Part shown: one piece after another, positions 33,939 to 42,985 of the stretch
Layout: each line of letters starts with the position of its first letter
How positions within the stretch are numbered: the first letter of the stretch is position 1
Source of the DNA: Desulfosarcina widdelii
GTDB taxonomy: Bacteria > Desulfobacterota > Desulfobacteria > Desulfobacterales > Desulfosarcinaceae
Assembly: GCF_009688965.1 (NCBI RefSeq)
Contig: NZ_AP021875.1
Span: forward strand, 5,332,001-5,396,000
DNA length: 64,000 nucleotides
Direction: 5' to 3'
Notes under the pieces: model-generated
Databases searched by the model: none
What the model was told of the DNA's origin: nothing
The model's input: the letters and a program-made list of their open reading frames with translations, nothing else
Translations under genes and position numbers: made by a program

Positions 33939-36021
33939 CGGCGGCGTCGAGCGAGTCGTCGTCGCCACCGGCATTGCCTCCGTGGCGGTGCAGTTGGTGT
34001 TTGTGCGCGAATATCTGGCGCAGTTCGAGGGCAATGAAATCGTCATTGCCCTGATTTTTTTCTGTTGGCTGGTGTTGGGCGGCATCGGCACCGCCGCGGC
34101 AAAAGGTTTGGGGGTTCGGATGGTGCCGCCGTCGGGAGCCACCCTGGGCCGGCTTTCGTGCCTGCTGGCCATCTTTTCCGTCTTGCAGATCATTGCCGTC
34201 CGCTGGTTGCGCGACCTGATTTTTATCCATGGTGCGTCGGTGGGCTTTTCCGCCACGCTGGGATACGTCGCGGTCACCATCGCGCCCTATGCCCTGCTGG
34301 TAGGCTTCGTCCTGCCATACAGCATGATGGTGGCCCGGCTCCGAACGCCCGACTATCCCGGCAATCGTGTCTACCTGGCCGACAATGCCGGCGATGTAGC
34401 CGGAGCGGCTTTATTCTCTTTTGTCCTGGTGTACTGGTTGACGCCCTTTCAGGTGCTGCTGGTCGTTCACCTGCCGCTGTTGGTATCCCTTGTTAAGCTA
34501 TCGTCATCGCACCCGCGTCGAACGCTGGCCGCCGGTATCCTGGCCTTCATCGTTCTGGCGGCCGGGGCCGTCTGGGAAGACCGCTTGCTGCCTCTCCGGG
34601 AAGGCCGGCGAATCGAATATGCCGAAAGCCGCTACGGCCGTCTGGAGGTCGTCGAATCGGGCGGACAGATCTCCTTTTTCAGTGACGGCGCACCGGTCCT
34701 TTACTCCCATGATTCGGCGCTGGCCGAAGAGTGCGTTCATTTCCCGTTAAGCCAGGTCGATCACCCGAAACGGGTGCTGTTGGTTTCCATGGTCGGGGGG
34801 ATGCTGGAAGAAGTCGCCAAGTATCGTCCCGATCAGGTGGATTATGTGGAACTGGACCCGCTGGCGGCTCGCATGCAGCGCCGTTTTGGCCTGCTGCCGG
34901 TTATGGACGGCCTGACCGTCATTGCCAAAGACGGGCGGGCTTATCTGACCGAGACCTCCCTTCGATACGATGCCATCCTGATCAATCTGCCCGAGCCGGA
35001 AACCTATCAAGTCAACCGTTTCTTCACCGCCGAATTTTTCGAACTGGCCAAAACCCGTCTCGTTCCGGGAGGTGTATTGAGCTTCGCCATCGAGGGGGTT
35101 GAGGATTACATTTCGACCACTCGGCAGCACAAGCTTTCCTCGCTGGCCAACACGGCCGGAGCCTGTTTTGTCCATGTTACCCTTTTGCCGGGACACCGGC
35201 TGTTCTTCTTGTGTCGGGACCGGCCGGTTCGCACCGATATTCCGCTTCTACTGGAAACCAAAGGGATCGATACCCGCTACATCCGGCGATATTTCAGCGG
35301 CGATCTGACCGAGCAGCGAATCCGCCGGGTCAATGCGGCCGTGGAGCCCGGCATCCCACAGAACCTGGATCTGTCCCCCCGGTTGATGCGGCTGGCATTT
35401 CTCGGCTGGTTTCAGCGCCACGGGGAGTCGCCGCTCTGGTTCGCCCTTCTGCTGGCGGCGGCGGCCCTTTTCTACGCATCGCGATTGTCGCGGCCCCAAT
35501 GGGTATTGCTGACCACCGGCTGCGTCGGCATCGGCGCTGAAATGCTGGCCATTTTTGCTTTTCAGGCCCTTTATGGTTATATTTATCTGCGGATCGGCGC
35601 TCTGGTTACCGTTTTTCTGGCAGGCATGTTTCCCGGCGCCTGGATCGGCGGGCGGCTGACCGTTAAGCGGCGCCGGGCCCTGATGGCCGGCGACCTGATG
35701 CTGTGCACGCTGCTGCTTCTGTTTTTCGTGCTGATGCAGCTACAATCCCTTGGTAGTGCTGCCTGGGTCTTGTATTTTTTTGGCCTGGCGGTTTCTTTTT
35801 TTTGCGGCTTCCAGTTCCCATTGGCCCTGGCCCTGTCCGGAGACGACACTGCTGCGGCATCGCGAAGCTTCTCGGCGGATCTGGTGGGCGCCGCCATGGG
35901 GGTTCTGGTGGTGAGTCTGGCACTGATTCCCTTTTTCGGCATCTTAGGGACCAGCCTCTGCCTGGCGGCCATGAAGTTCGTCAGCGCGATGGTGGCGGGA
36001 ACGATTCATGAAAACGGTTAA
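33907..36021 (+). CDS. Membrane spermidine-synthase-like protein
   Basis: A protein of 704 residues that overlaps the previous gene by 32 bp and the next by 14 bp. Residues 15-225 form about seven membrane helices, residues 232-460 a soluble domain, and residues 475-700 a second helix block. The soluble part is a SAM-binding aminopropyltransferase-like fold (RYGRLEVVESGGQISFF, YVELDPLAARM, IAKDGRAYL). The catalytic DxxDP of true spermidine synthases is replaced by NLPEP, so aminopropyl transfer is unlikely. Position between Memo-AMMECR1 and the radical SAM gene suggests a membrane component of the same system. Confidence 0.85.
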   Translation: MGSNILKKRSDGGVERVVVATGIASVAVQLVFVREYLAQFEGNEIVIALIFFCWLVLGGIGTAAAKGLGVRMVPPSGATLGRLSCLLAIFSVLQIIAVRWLRDLIFIHGASVGFSATLGYVAVTIAPYALLVGFVLPYSMMVARLRTPDYPGNRVYLADNAGDVAGAALFSFVLVYWLTPFQVLLVVHLPLLVSLVKLSSSHPRRTLAAGILAFIVLAAGAVWEDRLLPLREGRRIEYAESRYGRLEVVESGGQISFFSDGAPVLYSHDSALAEECVHFPLSQVDHPKRVLLVSMVGGMLEEVAKYRPDQVDYVELDPLAARMQRRFGLLPVMDGLTVIAKDGRAYLTETSLRYDAILINLPEPETYQVNRFFTAEFFELAKTRLVPGGVLSFAIEGVEDYISTTRQHKLSSLANTAGACFVHVTLLPGHRLFFLCRDRPVRTDIPLLLETKGIDTRYIRRYFSGDLTEQRIRRVNAAVEPGIPQNLDLSPRLMRLAFLGWFQRHGESPLWFALLLAAAALFYASRLSRPQWVLLTTGCVGIGAEMLAIFAFQALYGYIYLRIGALVTVFLAGMFPGAWIGGRLTVKRRRALMAGDLMLCTLLLLFFVLMQLQSLGSAAWVLYFFGLAVSFFCGFQFPLALALSGDDTAAASRSFSADLVGAAMGVLVVSLALIPFFGILGTSLCLAAMKFVSAMVAGTIHENG

Positions 36022-37180
36022 TCGCAGACAATTCATACTGGCCACCGCCGCCGGTTTCTGCACAACGGCCGTGGGCGGGGTGGGATGGCCGTTTTTCGGT
36101 TCAAGCGACCATGAGACGGACATCCGGGGAACGATTTTTAAAGGCGACGCCCCCGACAGCCTGTGGAAATGGTCCAAATCCGCTTATTATTTCAAACGGT
36201 TGGAAAACGATGCGGTGCTGTGTACCTTGTGCCCCAATCGCTGCCGGTTGTCGCCCGGCGACCGTAGCGTCTGCCGCAGTCGGGTGAATCTGGACGGCAC
36301 CCTTTTCAGCCTGGCTTACGGCAATGCCTGTTCGGCCAACGTGGACCCCATCGAGAAAAAACCGCTCTACCATTTTCTGCCGGCCAGCCGGGCCTTCTCC
36401 ATTGCCGCCGCCGGGTGTAATTTCCGCTGCCTCAATTGCCAGAATTGGGAGATTTCCCAACGCCGCCCGGAAGACGTCCGCCACATGGAGCTGTTTCCCG
36501 AGGCCGTGGTCCAGGCGGCCGTTGAAAGCCGCTGCCAAAGCATCGCCTATACCTACAGCGAACCGACCACCTTTTACGAGTACATGTTCGATACGGCCCG
36601 CATCGCCAAGGACAGGGGCCTTTACAATTGCTGGATTTCAAACGGCTACATCAACCCGGAGCCGCTCAGCGCCCTGTGCCGGGTCGTCGATGCGGCCAAT
36701 GTGAATCTCAAGTCGATCAGCGATGACATTTATCGGCGGCTCAACGGGGGGCGCCTGCGACCGATCCAGGAGACATTTCTCACCCTGCACCGGGAAAAGG
36801 TACATTTCGAGATGACCCACCTGGTGGTTCCCGGCTACGGCGATCACCCGGACATGATCCGGCGCATGTGCGCCTGGATTCTGGAAGGCCTGGGGCCGGA
36901 CCATCCCCTTCATTTTTTACGGTTCTTTCCCCGTTATCGGCTGGATCGCCTGGCTCCCACGCCGGTGGACACCCTGATCCGGTTCCGCGAACTGGCCATG
37001 GCCGAAGGAATCCATTACGTTTACCTGGGCAATGTGCCGGGGCACGAAGGCAACCACACCTTTTGCCACAACTGCAGGAAAATGCTGGTGGAGCGGCAGG
37101 GCTACCACATCGCCCGCCAACGGATCGCGGCGGGCCGCTGCCCTTACTGCAACACCCCGATCCCCGGCGTCTGGTCGTAA
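36008..37180 (+). CDS. AmmeMemoRadiSam radical SAM enzyme with Tat-like signal
   Basis: A protein of 390 residues. The [4Fe-4S]-SAM motif is CNFRCLNC (Cys137, 141, 144). An N-terminal cysteine group (CTLCPNRCRL) and a C-terminal zinc-ribbon-like pair (CHNC and CPYC) match the AmrS family. The first 30 residues read NRRQFILATAAGFCTTAV, a twin-arginine export signal followed by a hydrophobic stretch. Export would be surprising because radical SAM chemistry needs SAM and low-potential electrons, so it could also be an N-terminal anchor. It is coupled to the preceding membrane protein by a 14-bp overlap. Confidence 0.9.
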   Translation: MKTVNRRQFILATAAGFCTTAVGGVGWPFFGSSDHETDIRGTIFKGDAPDSLWKWSKSAYYFKRLENDAVLCTLCPNRCRLSPGDRSVCRSRVNLDGTLFSLAYGNACSANVDPIEKKPLYHFLPASRAFSIAAAGCNFRCLNCQNWEISQRRPEDVRHMELFPEAVVQAAVESRCQSIAYTYSEPTTFYEYMFDTARIAKDRGLYNCWISNGYINPEPLSALCRVVDAANVNLKSISDDIYRRLNGGRLRPIQETFLTLHREKVHFEMTHLVVPGYGDHPDMIRRMCAWILEGLGPDHPLHFLRFFPRYRLDRLAPTPVDTLIRFRELAMAEGIHYVYLGNVPGHEGNHTFCHNCRKMLVERQGYHIARQRIAAGRCPYCNTPIPGVWS

Positions 37181-37189
37181 GCGTTCACA
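37177..37189. repeat. 13-bp match to the end of the 154-bp repeat
   Basis: GTAAGCGTTCACA overlaps the stop codon of the radical SAM gene and matches the left end of the element at 1479. There is no right end nearby, so it is either a remnant or a chance match. Confidence 0.25.
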
Positions 37190-37207
37190 AGTTTGGAAAT
37201 GCTTGGG

Positions 37208-39130
37208 CTAATGCAGCGGTCTTGTGGCGTGGGTGTGGATAAAGTTGTCGAGCCGCTCCATCTGGAGCAGGGTTAGATTTTCGAAACACACACTGCGCCG
37301 GGCCGGCTGCTCCGCTTCGGCCATGGCGATGCCGCTTTTGGCGGGAATATCGGATACGATACGGCACTGGATGTCGTTGAGGAGAATTTCGCCGTCTGGC
37401 GTCATAATGGCCAGTTGGTCGGAAGGACTGGTGGCGGTCGATTCCATTTCGTGGGAGTAGGCCAGCCCGGACCGGCCGATATCTACGATGCTGCAGCGGG
37501 CATAGGGGTTGGCTTTGGAAATGACGAAGCTTCCCGGAGAAGCCAGAAATCGCGGGTTCTTGCGGCGTTCGGTGGAATCGGGCGTCAGCACGCTGCGGAT
37601 AGTTTCCGCCAACTGCTGCATGCCCACCGGTTTCATGACCAGGGACTGGATTCCCATCGATTGGGCGTTTTTCTCACTGACCTGCTCGTTGAAGCCGGTG
37701 CACAGAATTACGGGAAGATTTTTGCGGACCGCCTTTACCGCCCGGGTCAGTTCGAGGCCGTTCATGCCCGGCATGGTCATGTCCGTGATCATCAGGTCAT
37801 AGGTCCGGGGCTGCGAGCGAAAGCCGTCGAGGGCCGTGCTGCTGTCCGTATAGGCACTGACCGTGTACCCCAACTGCTCGAGCACCTGCTGCATCATGTC
37901 GACGAGCATCTCCTCGTCGTCGACGAGCAGGATGTGTTCGCCGCCGCCCGGCAGTTGCTGTCCGAGGTCGGCGGGTTCTTCGTCGACGACCGTATCCACG
38001 GCCGGTAGGTAGATGTGAAACTCCGTATACTGGCCGGGTTTGCTGAAGGCCCTGATGGCGCCACCGCTCGACTTGACGATGCCGTGAACCACAGACAGCC
38101 CCATTCCCGTACCTTTTCCGGTTTCCTTGGTTGTAAAATAGGGATCGAAAATGCGTTCGATAATATTTTTTTTGATACCGTGGCCGGTGTCGGCGATGAT
38201 CAGCCTGGCATAGCTGCCCGGGGCCAGGCCTTCGATACCGGCGGTGCCGTCCATCAGCACAGGTTCCAGTCGAATGGTCAACACGCCGCCGGTTGCCATG
38301 GCATGGGCCGCATTGGTGCACAGGTTGAGCATGACCTGGTGAATCTGGGTGGCGTCCGCAACGGTCGTTAGTTCGGCGGTACTGATGTCCGTTTCGATGG
38401 CAATATTGGTGGGCAGGGAAGCGCGCATCAGTTTGAGCGATTCGCCGACCACATGGTTGAGATGCAGCGGCTTTCGTCCGGATTCTTCCTTGCGGCTGAA
38501 GCTGAGCAACTGCTGAATCATTTCCCGGGCCCGCAAGCTGGCGGTGAGAATCCGTTCCAGATTCTGGCAGGCCCCCTCCTTTTTGGAAATGGTCGCCAGG
38601 GCCAGTTCCGTATTTCCCAGGATAATGCTCAACACATTGTTGAAGTCGTGGGCGATGCCTCCGGCCAATGTGCCGATGGCCTCCATTTTCTGGGACTGGC
38701 GAAGCTGGTTTTCCAGTTGTCGTTTTTCCGCCTGGATGTTCGTGTGATCGCGTCTCATCTGAAGCTGGTTCAACGCATTTTCCACGCGAATGAGCAGTTC
38801 TTCAGGTTCGAACGGTTTCCTCAGGTAATCGTTGGCACCCGAGCGGATGGCCTTGACGGCCGAATCGATAGAGGCCTCGCCGGTAACGATGATGAAACCG
38901 GCATCGCAGCACTCCCGATCGACGGCCTCGATCACCTCAAAGCCGGTCATGCCGGGCATCATGACATCCAGTATCACCAGGTCGGGCAATTCGGCATGAA
39001 TGAGGGTCAGTGCATGGCGGGGGTCGTTGGTACTCGACGCATCATATCCGGATGCGCTCAACAGCTCCTTTATACTTGCGGTCATCCGCGGTTCGTCGTC
39101 GCAGATCAGTATTCGCGGACGGTTTTCCAT
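37208..39130 (-). CDS. Hybrid histidine kinase: REC-HisKA-HATPase-REC-PilZ
   Basis: A protein of 640 residues without membrane segments. Residues 5-120 are a receiver (LICDDEP, VILDVMMPG, LRKPFEP). A coiled linker and HisKA follow, with phospho-acceptor GGIAHDFNNVL. The HATPase has NLCTNAAHAM, DTGHGI and GTGMGLSVVHG. A second receiver lies near residues 405-525 (LLVDDEE, ITDMTMPG, MKPVG). The last 110 residues look like a PilZ domain (ERRKNPRFLAS, CSIVDIGRSGLAYS), so c-di-GMP may feed into the phosphorelay. It lies 39 bp downstream of another kinase gene. Confidence 0.9.
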   Translation of the reverse strand: MENRPRILICDDEPRMTASIKELLSASGYDASSTNDPRHALTLIHAELPDLVILDVMMPGMTGFEVIEAVDRECCDAGFIIVTGEASIDSAVKAIRSGANDYLRKPFEPEELLIRVENALNQLQMRRDHTNIQAEKRQLENQLRQSQKMEAIGTLAGGIAHDFNNVLSIILGNTELALATISKKEGACQNLERILTASLRAREMIQQLLSFSRKEESGRKPLHLNHVVGESLKLMRASLPTNIAIETDISTAELTTVADATQIHQVMLNLCTNAAHAMATGGVLTIRLEPVLMDGTAGIEGLAPGSYARLIIADTGHGIKKNIIERIFDPYFTTKETGKGTGMGLSVVHGIVKSSGGAIRAFSKPGQYTEFHIYLPAVDTVVDEEPADLGQQLPGGGEHILLVDDEEMLVDMMQQVLEQLGYTVSAYTDSSTALDGFRSQPRTYDLMITDMTMPGMNGLELTRAVKAVRKNLPVILCTGFNEQVSEKNAQSMGIQSLVMKPVGMQQLAETIRSVLTPDSTERRKNPRFLASPGSFVISKANPYARCSIVDIGRSGLAYSHEMESTATSPSDQLAIMTPDGEILLNDIQCRIVSDIPAKSGIAMAEAEQPARRSVCFENLTLLQMERLDNFIHTHATRPLH

Positions 39131-39169
39131 GAAATGCTCTCCGTTGACTGGTTCCGGTATTCAGGCGTT

Positions 39170-41317
39170 TCAGGCGTCATTGCCGGCTTCAGGAATTTCC
39201 ATGTGAAAACAGGCTCCCCGACCCGGTACGCTCTCGCACAGCAAAAAGCCGTTGAGATCCGCCATCGCCTCTCGAACAATGGCCAATCCCAGGCCGTCGT
39301 GACCGTTTTTAGACGTCACATGGGGTTGGAATAGTTCATTTTGAATTTCTTCGTCAATACCCGGGCCATCGTCGCAGACGCTGATTTTGAACCAACTTTT
39401 CTCGGACGAACGGTCTTTGTGGTGGGGCCTGCCGCGAATTATTCGCGTTTTGACGGTAATGGTGCCACCGTCCGGCATGGCCTCCATCGCATTTTTCAGC
39501 AGATTGATCAATGCCTGTTTCAGACGGTCCCGATCCGTGTCAATTTCCGGAAGACGCGGGTCCAGGTCCTGATCGAACCGGAGGGTTGTTTCACCGGCCA
39601 GACCATTGCGAAGCATATTCAAAATATCCTTGATTTCGGCATTGACGTCAACGCCTTTCATCTGCCCGGGCATTCCCTCCGGTGGTGCTGTCAGGGAGCG
39701 AACGAGCGTGGCCAACCGGTTGATCTCTTCGTCGATAATTCGGATTCCATCGGCCACGGCCTCTTTTTCATCGGTGCGCCGGGCCAGGACTTTGAGGTAA
39801 TTCTTGATGATACTCAAAGGATTGTTGATTTCGTGAACGATTTTCCGGGTTCTGGAGGAAGGCCGTTCGTCGCCGCCCATCGATCGGGCCTTGGACCGGT
39901 CGGACTGACGTTCATATCGGGTCAGGGCATTGTCCACGGCGTCAACGATTGCATTGAGCAGTGTTGTCTGTTTTTGGATCCAGGGCCATTCGGCGTCGTC
40001 GATTCCCAATAGCAGACAGGCCCTTGGGCCGCCGGACAACAGCGGTATGCACAAAAAACCCTCTTTTCCCATAACGTTGATGAGCTGCCGATCAATGATC
40101 GTCAGCAGTCCCGGTTGGGTCTGTGAAAAAGAATCCACTGCTTTCGCGCCGGCATGGCAGACCACCGGCAGGCAGTCAGCCGCGGACAAGGGGATTTGCA
40201 TTTGTTCGATGGCTGCCGAAGAAACGACTCCCACGGCCATGCTTTCGGCCAGACAATTCCTCCCGGCGTTATGGTTGAAGATTACCAGGGTTTCGATTCC
40301 AAAAAAAACGCTTAAGCTTTGCCGCAATACTCGTAGGATGGTGTTGTGATCGCCGGCTTGGAGCAGTTCTCCGTAAACGCCGGATAACAGCGTGCGGATG
40401 CGCAGGGGCTGGGTCAGGAAAGCCGGGTCATCATGGAAGGGCCGGTCGTCAGGCAGTGCCTCAGACGCCGCTCCGAGTTCGTCCCGCATTTCCCGAGTCT
40501 GCTTTTGGGCTGCACGTGCAAGCCGGTCCAGTTGCCCGGCATCGAGATCCAGCAGATCCGCAGCGGCCTGAAGGTTTTCTGGTGCTGGAGACGGTTCGGC
40601 CGCAAGGCGTTTGGCGGCCCAGACGATTTGAACCAGGGGGAAGGCCTGGTGGACATCGACCGCAGCCGCTGTGTGATAAGCGACGGCATCCGCAGTGAAC
40701 CATAAAGGGGTATGCTTGCGGATCAGGTCGGCGCCGATCCGGTCATGGGCCGACCCGACAACCCGGGTCTCGGCTTCGAGCAGCGTAAGGGCCTGTACTG
40801 AATCGGCCAGCATCGGCGCACAGGCCGCCGGCGTCCGGGCAAACAGGGCCAGCTTGCCGATATCGAGGAGCAGGCCGGCAGCATAGGCCTCCTCCACCGG
40901 TTGATAATCCAGGGCCAGGGCCAGATCCTTGGCCAGCAGGGCGGTGGTCAATGCGTTCCGCCACAACCATTCAAGCGCCAGTCCCCGCTGGCGGTGGATG
41001 TCGTCGATGGCTTCGGTCAGGGCCTGGCTGATGATGAAATCGACGCCAGCCATTCCGATCCGGTCAACCGCCGCTTCGATGCCCGTGGACTGCACCCGTG
41101 CGTCGGCCGGTTCCATGGCACACTGGAGTCGCAGAGCCATGAAGCTCAAGGCGGGGTCCATGCCGATCAGGCGTGATAATTCAGGCAACTGCGCTGACAG
41201 ATTGTGCCGGCAGTCAATCAGCTTTTCCAATAGATAGGAAAAAACGGGAAGTCGTACCCTGCCAGTGAATTCAGATGAGATGTGCACAGCGGCAGCCAGT
41301 TCCATTGGAGTTTTCAT
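39170..41317 (-). CDS. HDOD-GAF-histidine kinase
   Basis: A protein of 715 residues from the ATG at 41317; the ribosome site is poor, and other starts within 20 codons are possible. Residues 1-280 are an HDOD domain (SRLIGMDPALSFMALRLQC, AAGLLLDIGKLALF). Residues 330-480 are GAF-like. The kinase half has HisKA (KIVHEINNPLSIIKNY) and HATPase (LINLLKNAMEAM, DDGPGI, GHDGLGLAIVREAM). No membrane helix or receiver is present. It may pass phosphate to the hybrid kinase 39 bp downstream. Confidence 0.88.
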   Translation of the reverse strand: MKTPMELAAAVHISSEFTGRVRLPVFSYLLEKLIDCRHNLSAQLPELSRLIGMDPALSFMALRLQCAMEPADARVQSTGIEAAVDRIGMAGVDFIISQALTEAIDDIHRQRGLALEWLWRNALTTALLAKDLALALDYQPVEEAYAAGLLLDIGKLALFARTPAACAPMLADSVQALTLLEAETRVVGSAHDRIGADLIRKHTPLWFTADAVAYHTAAAVDVHQAFPLVQIVWAAKRLAAEPSPAPENLQAAADLLDLDAGQLDRLARAAQKQTREMRDELGAASEALPDDRPFHDDPAFLTQPLRIRTLLSGVYGELLQAGDHNTILRVLRQSLSVFFGIETLVIFNHNAGRNCLAESMAVGVVSSAAIEQMQIPLSAADCLPVVCHAGAKAVDSFSQTQPGLLTIIDRQLINVMGKEGFLCIPLLSGGPRACLLLGIDDAEWPWIQKQTTLLNAIVDAVDNALTRYERQSDRSKARSMGGDERPSSRTRKIVHEINNPLSIIKNYLKVLARRTDEKEAVADGIRIIDEEINRLATLVRSLTAPPEGMPGQMKGVDVNAEIKDILNMLRNGLAGETTLRFDQDLDPRLPEIDTDRDRLKQALINLLKNAMEAMPDGGTITVKTRIIRGRPHHKDRSSEKSWFKISVCDDGPGIDEEIQNELFQPHVTSKNGHDGLGLAIVREAMADLNGFLLCESVPGRGACFHMEIPEAGNDA

Positions 41318-41738
41318 CGGTTCAGCAGGAAAGTAGGCTCTGAATGTATGGTGAATCTCCGGATTTGTCAACGAGAACAATGAGATCGCACCGTTTCTCG
41401 CTCGACGGTGGCCTCATGTCCGAACTGATGCGAATTTCGCGTCTATCGCCCATACTGGAATGCCCCTTTTTTCCTGGTGGATACCGGTGGATAGAGCAAG
41501 GCCGGTGCCAACGGCAAAGGTGGACTGGAGGATAGCGGTCGCAATTATAAAATATTAATAATATCTTTTGGTTAAAATTATATGAGGGGTGCCTGTGGTC
41601 GAATTGCACCCCTGAAAGATAAAGCCCTTTGCCGGTAAAACTGTGGTTTAGGATTCATAAGAAGAAGCAGGCGTGTGAAAAACTTTACATAAATAACACG
41701 GGCCTTGAGAACGACGGTTGCCGGGGCCGGGAATCTTC
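41318..41738. other. 421-bp gap with a terminator-like hairpin
   Basis: It separates the anti-sigma gene from the HDOD kinase gene, both on the minus strand, so it should hold the terminator of one and the promoter of the other. The stretch 41540-41590 is very AT-rich. Apart from the hairpin at 41585-41613 nothing else was recognised, and open frames here are not convincing genes. Confidence 0.5.
41585..41613 (-). terminator. Hairpin downstream of the anti-sigma gene
   Basis: AGGGGTGC (41585-41592) and GCACCCCT (41606-41613) form a perfect 8-bp GC-rich stem with a 13-base loop. On the minus strand it is followed by CATATAATTTT. It probably ends the sigma/anti-sigma transcript. Confidence 0.5.
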
Positions 41739-42008
41739 CTACCCAGAATGTTTCTCGGTAAGGTTGGAAATGGCGTCTTTCAGTTTTCGGTGAAATGTTT
41801 CCGGCACGTTTCGGTGATCGAGGTGTTTGCAGAGTTCTATGGTCTGTTTCAGGGTCCCCATGCACACCTGGCAGGGTTTGCAGTCCTGGATGTGGGCCTC
41901 GATATCCTTGCAGGTCGGAGCATCCAGTTCCCTGTCGATATACTCGGAAAGCTTTTCGAAAAGGGCCAGACAATTGCCATGGGGTTGGTGGGAATCACTC
42001 CGTTTCAT
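41739..42008 (-). CDS. zf-HC2 anti-sigma factor
   Basis: A protein of 89 residues that overlaps the sigma gene by 14 bp. The zinc-binding anti-sigma signature is HIQDCKPC (H-x3-C-x2-C) after an N-terminal helix (FEKLSEYIDREL), the ZAS/zf-HC2 pattern. No membrane helix follows, so it is a soluble cytoplasmic regulator, possibly redox-sensitive through its Zn-Cys site. Its partner should be the sigma factor encoded directly upstream. Confidence 0.88.
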   Translation of the reverse strand: MKRSDSHQPHGNCLALFEKLSEYIDRELDAPTCKDIEAHIQDCKPCQVCMGTLKQTIELCKHLDHRNVPETFHRKLKDAISNLTEKHSG

Positions 42009-42606
42009 AATAAGCTTTCAATGCATCTCTTAGAAAAAGTCTGGCGCGGTGAAGGCGCACTTTGATGTTGGCCGGCGTCAAACCCAGGATTTCAGCCGTC
42101 TCCTGGGTGTTGAAACCCTCGACATCACGCAGGACCACGACCAGTCGATATTTTTCGGGCAGATCCAACAGCGCCTGCTGGATGACCCCGCCGAGTTCTT
42201 CATTGAGCAACCGGTCCAGGGGTTGGGATGCCCAGCGGGGCAGTTCCGTGGCTATTTCCGACTCGTCGCTCGGTAAAAATTCGTCTATGGACAGTTCCCT
42301 GTCCGGGGCGAATTTGGACCGGCGCTTTTTTTTCAGACAGGCGCTGGTGGCGACCCGGTAAAGCCAATTCTTGAATTTGGTTTCGTATCGAAAGCCTTTC
42401 AGGTATTTGAATACGTTCAAGAAGGTATCTTGAACCATATCTTCGGTGTCACTGCGGTTGTCGCACATCCGCATCCCGAAATTGTAGAGGCTTTTTTCGT
42501 AACGCTCGACCAGTTGATAAAAAAGATCCTGACGACCCGCGTTGATCGCCTGGATCAGTTGGATGTCCTTATCGTTCCTTTTGGTCTTCTCCAACGTTTT
42601 TGACAT
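41995..42606 (-). CDS. ECF-type sigma-70 family factor
   Basis: A protein of 203 residues. Region 2 is seen in RYEKSLYNFGMRMCDNRSDTEDMVQDTF and FKNWLYRVATSACLKKKRR. Region 4 is seen in LPEKYRLVVVLRDVEGFNTQETAEI and TPANIKVRLHRARLFLRDAL. It directs RNA polymerase to a small regulon and is held by the overlapping anti-sigma factor. The start is just inside the end of the candidate selenoprotein frame, so the three may be translated together. Confidence 0.92.
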   Translation of the reverse strand: MSKTLEKTKRNDKDIQLIQAINAGRQDLFYQLVERYEKSLYNFGMRMCDNRSDTEDMVQDTFLNVFKYLKGFRYETKFKNWLYRVATSACLKKKRRSKFAPDRELSIDEFLPSDESEIATELPRWASQPLDRLLNEELGGVIQQALLDLPEKYRLVVVLRDVEGFNTQETAEILGLTPANIKVRLHRARLFLRDALKAYYETE

Positions 42607-42733
42607 CGTTCTGCTTGCTTGTCACCTGACAGGCATTCCGCATTCATGTGGAGATGCCCAGTTTCGGCAGGATATAGGCCTGGAGCAGGATCCATACCCC
42701 CACCACTGCCAGCAGGGTTAGTATTTCCTTCAT
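42569..42733 (-). CDS. Candidate 54-residue membrane selenoprotein (in-frame TGA as Sec)
   Basis: ATG 42733 has a strong ribosome site (AAAGGAATCGAA). Twenty-nine residues form a single membrane helix (ILTLLAVVGVWILLQAYILP) ending KLGIST, then TGA at 42644-42646. If TGA is read as selenocysteine the frame continues for 24 more residues (Sec30-MRNAC, then QVTSKQNDVKNV) to a TAA at 42569-42571, overlapping the sigma gene by 38 bp. A hairpin with an AGGU loop sits 16-19 bases after the TGA, as in bacterial SECIS elements. Without recoding it is a 29-residue membrane peptide. Confidence 0.5.
42617..42646 (-). promoter_or_regulatory. SECIS-like hairpin after the TGA codon
   Basis: On the minus strand, TGA (42646-42644) is followed by nine bases, then TGCCTGTC, loop AGGT, then GACAAGCA. 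This gives an 8-bp stem with one C-A mismatch. E. coli fdhF has a comparable stem with an AGGUCU loop at the same distance from its UGA. SelB recognises a G-U in the loop, which is present here. Confidence 0.45.
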
Positions 42734-42985
42734 TTCGATTCCTTTCATATGTGTTTAACGGCATGATGTCCAACGCTTTTTTGAAAGGCGACCCGGATGC
42801 TTTTCGGCCGGATCCGGTTCGGATTTACCCATATCGAGACGAACGACCGACGATTGGTTACACGGTTGTCCGAAGAGATGCTTTCTTGCCGACCGAGAAA
42901 AAGGGCTGCCTGACGCAGTCGTCGGCAGAAGGGTGCGGCAACGCACCGGTGGGCCGGCAGGAGTTGCGTCCGGAAGGAAGGGGGA

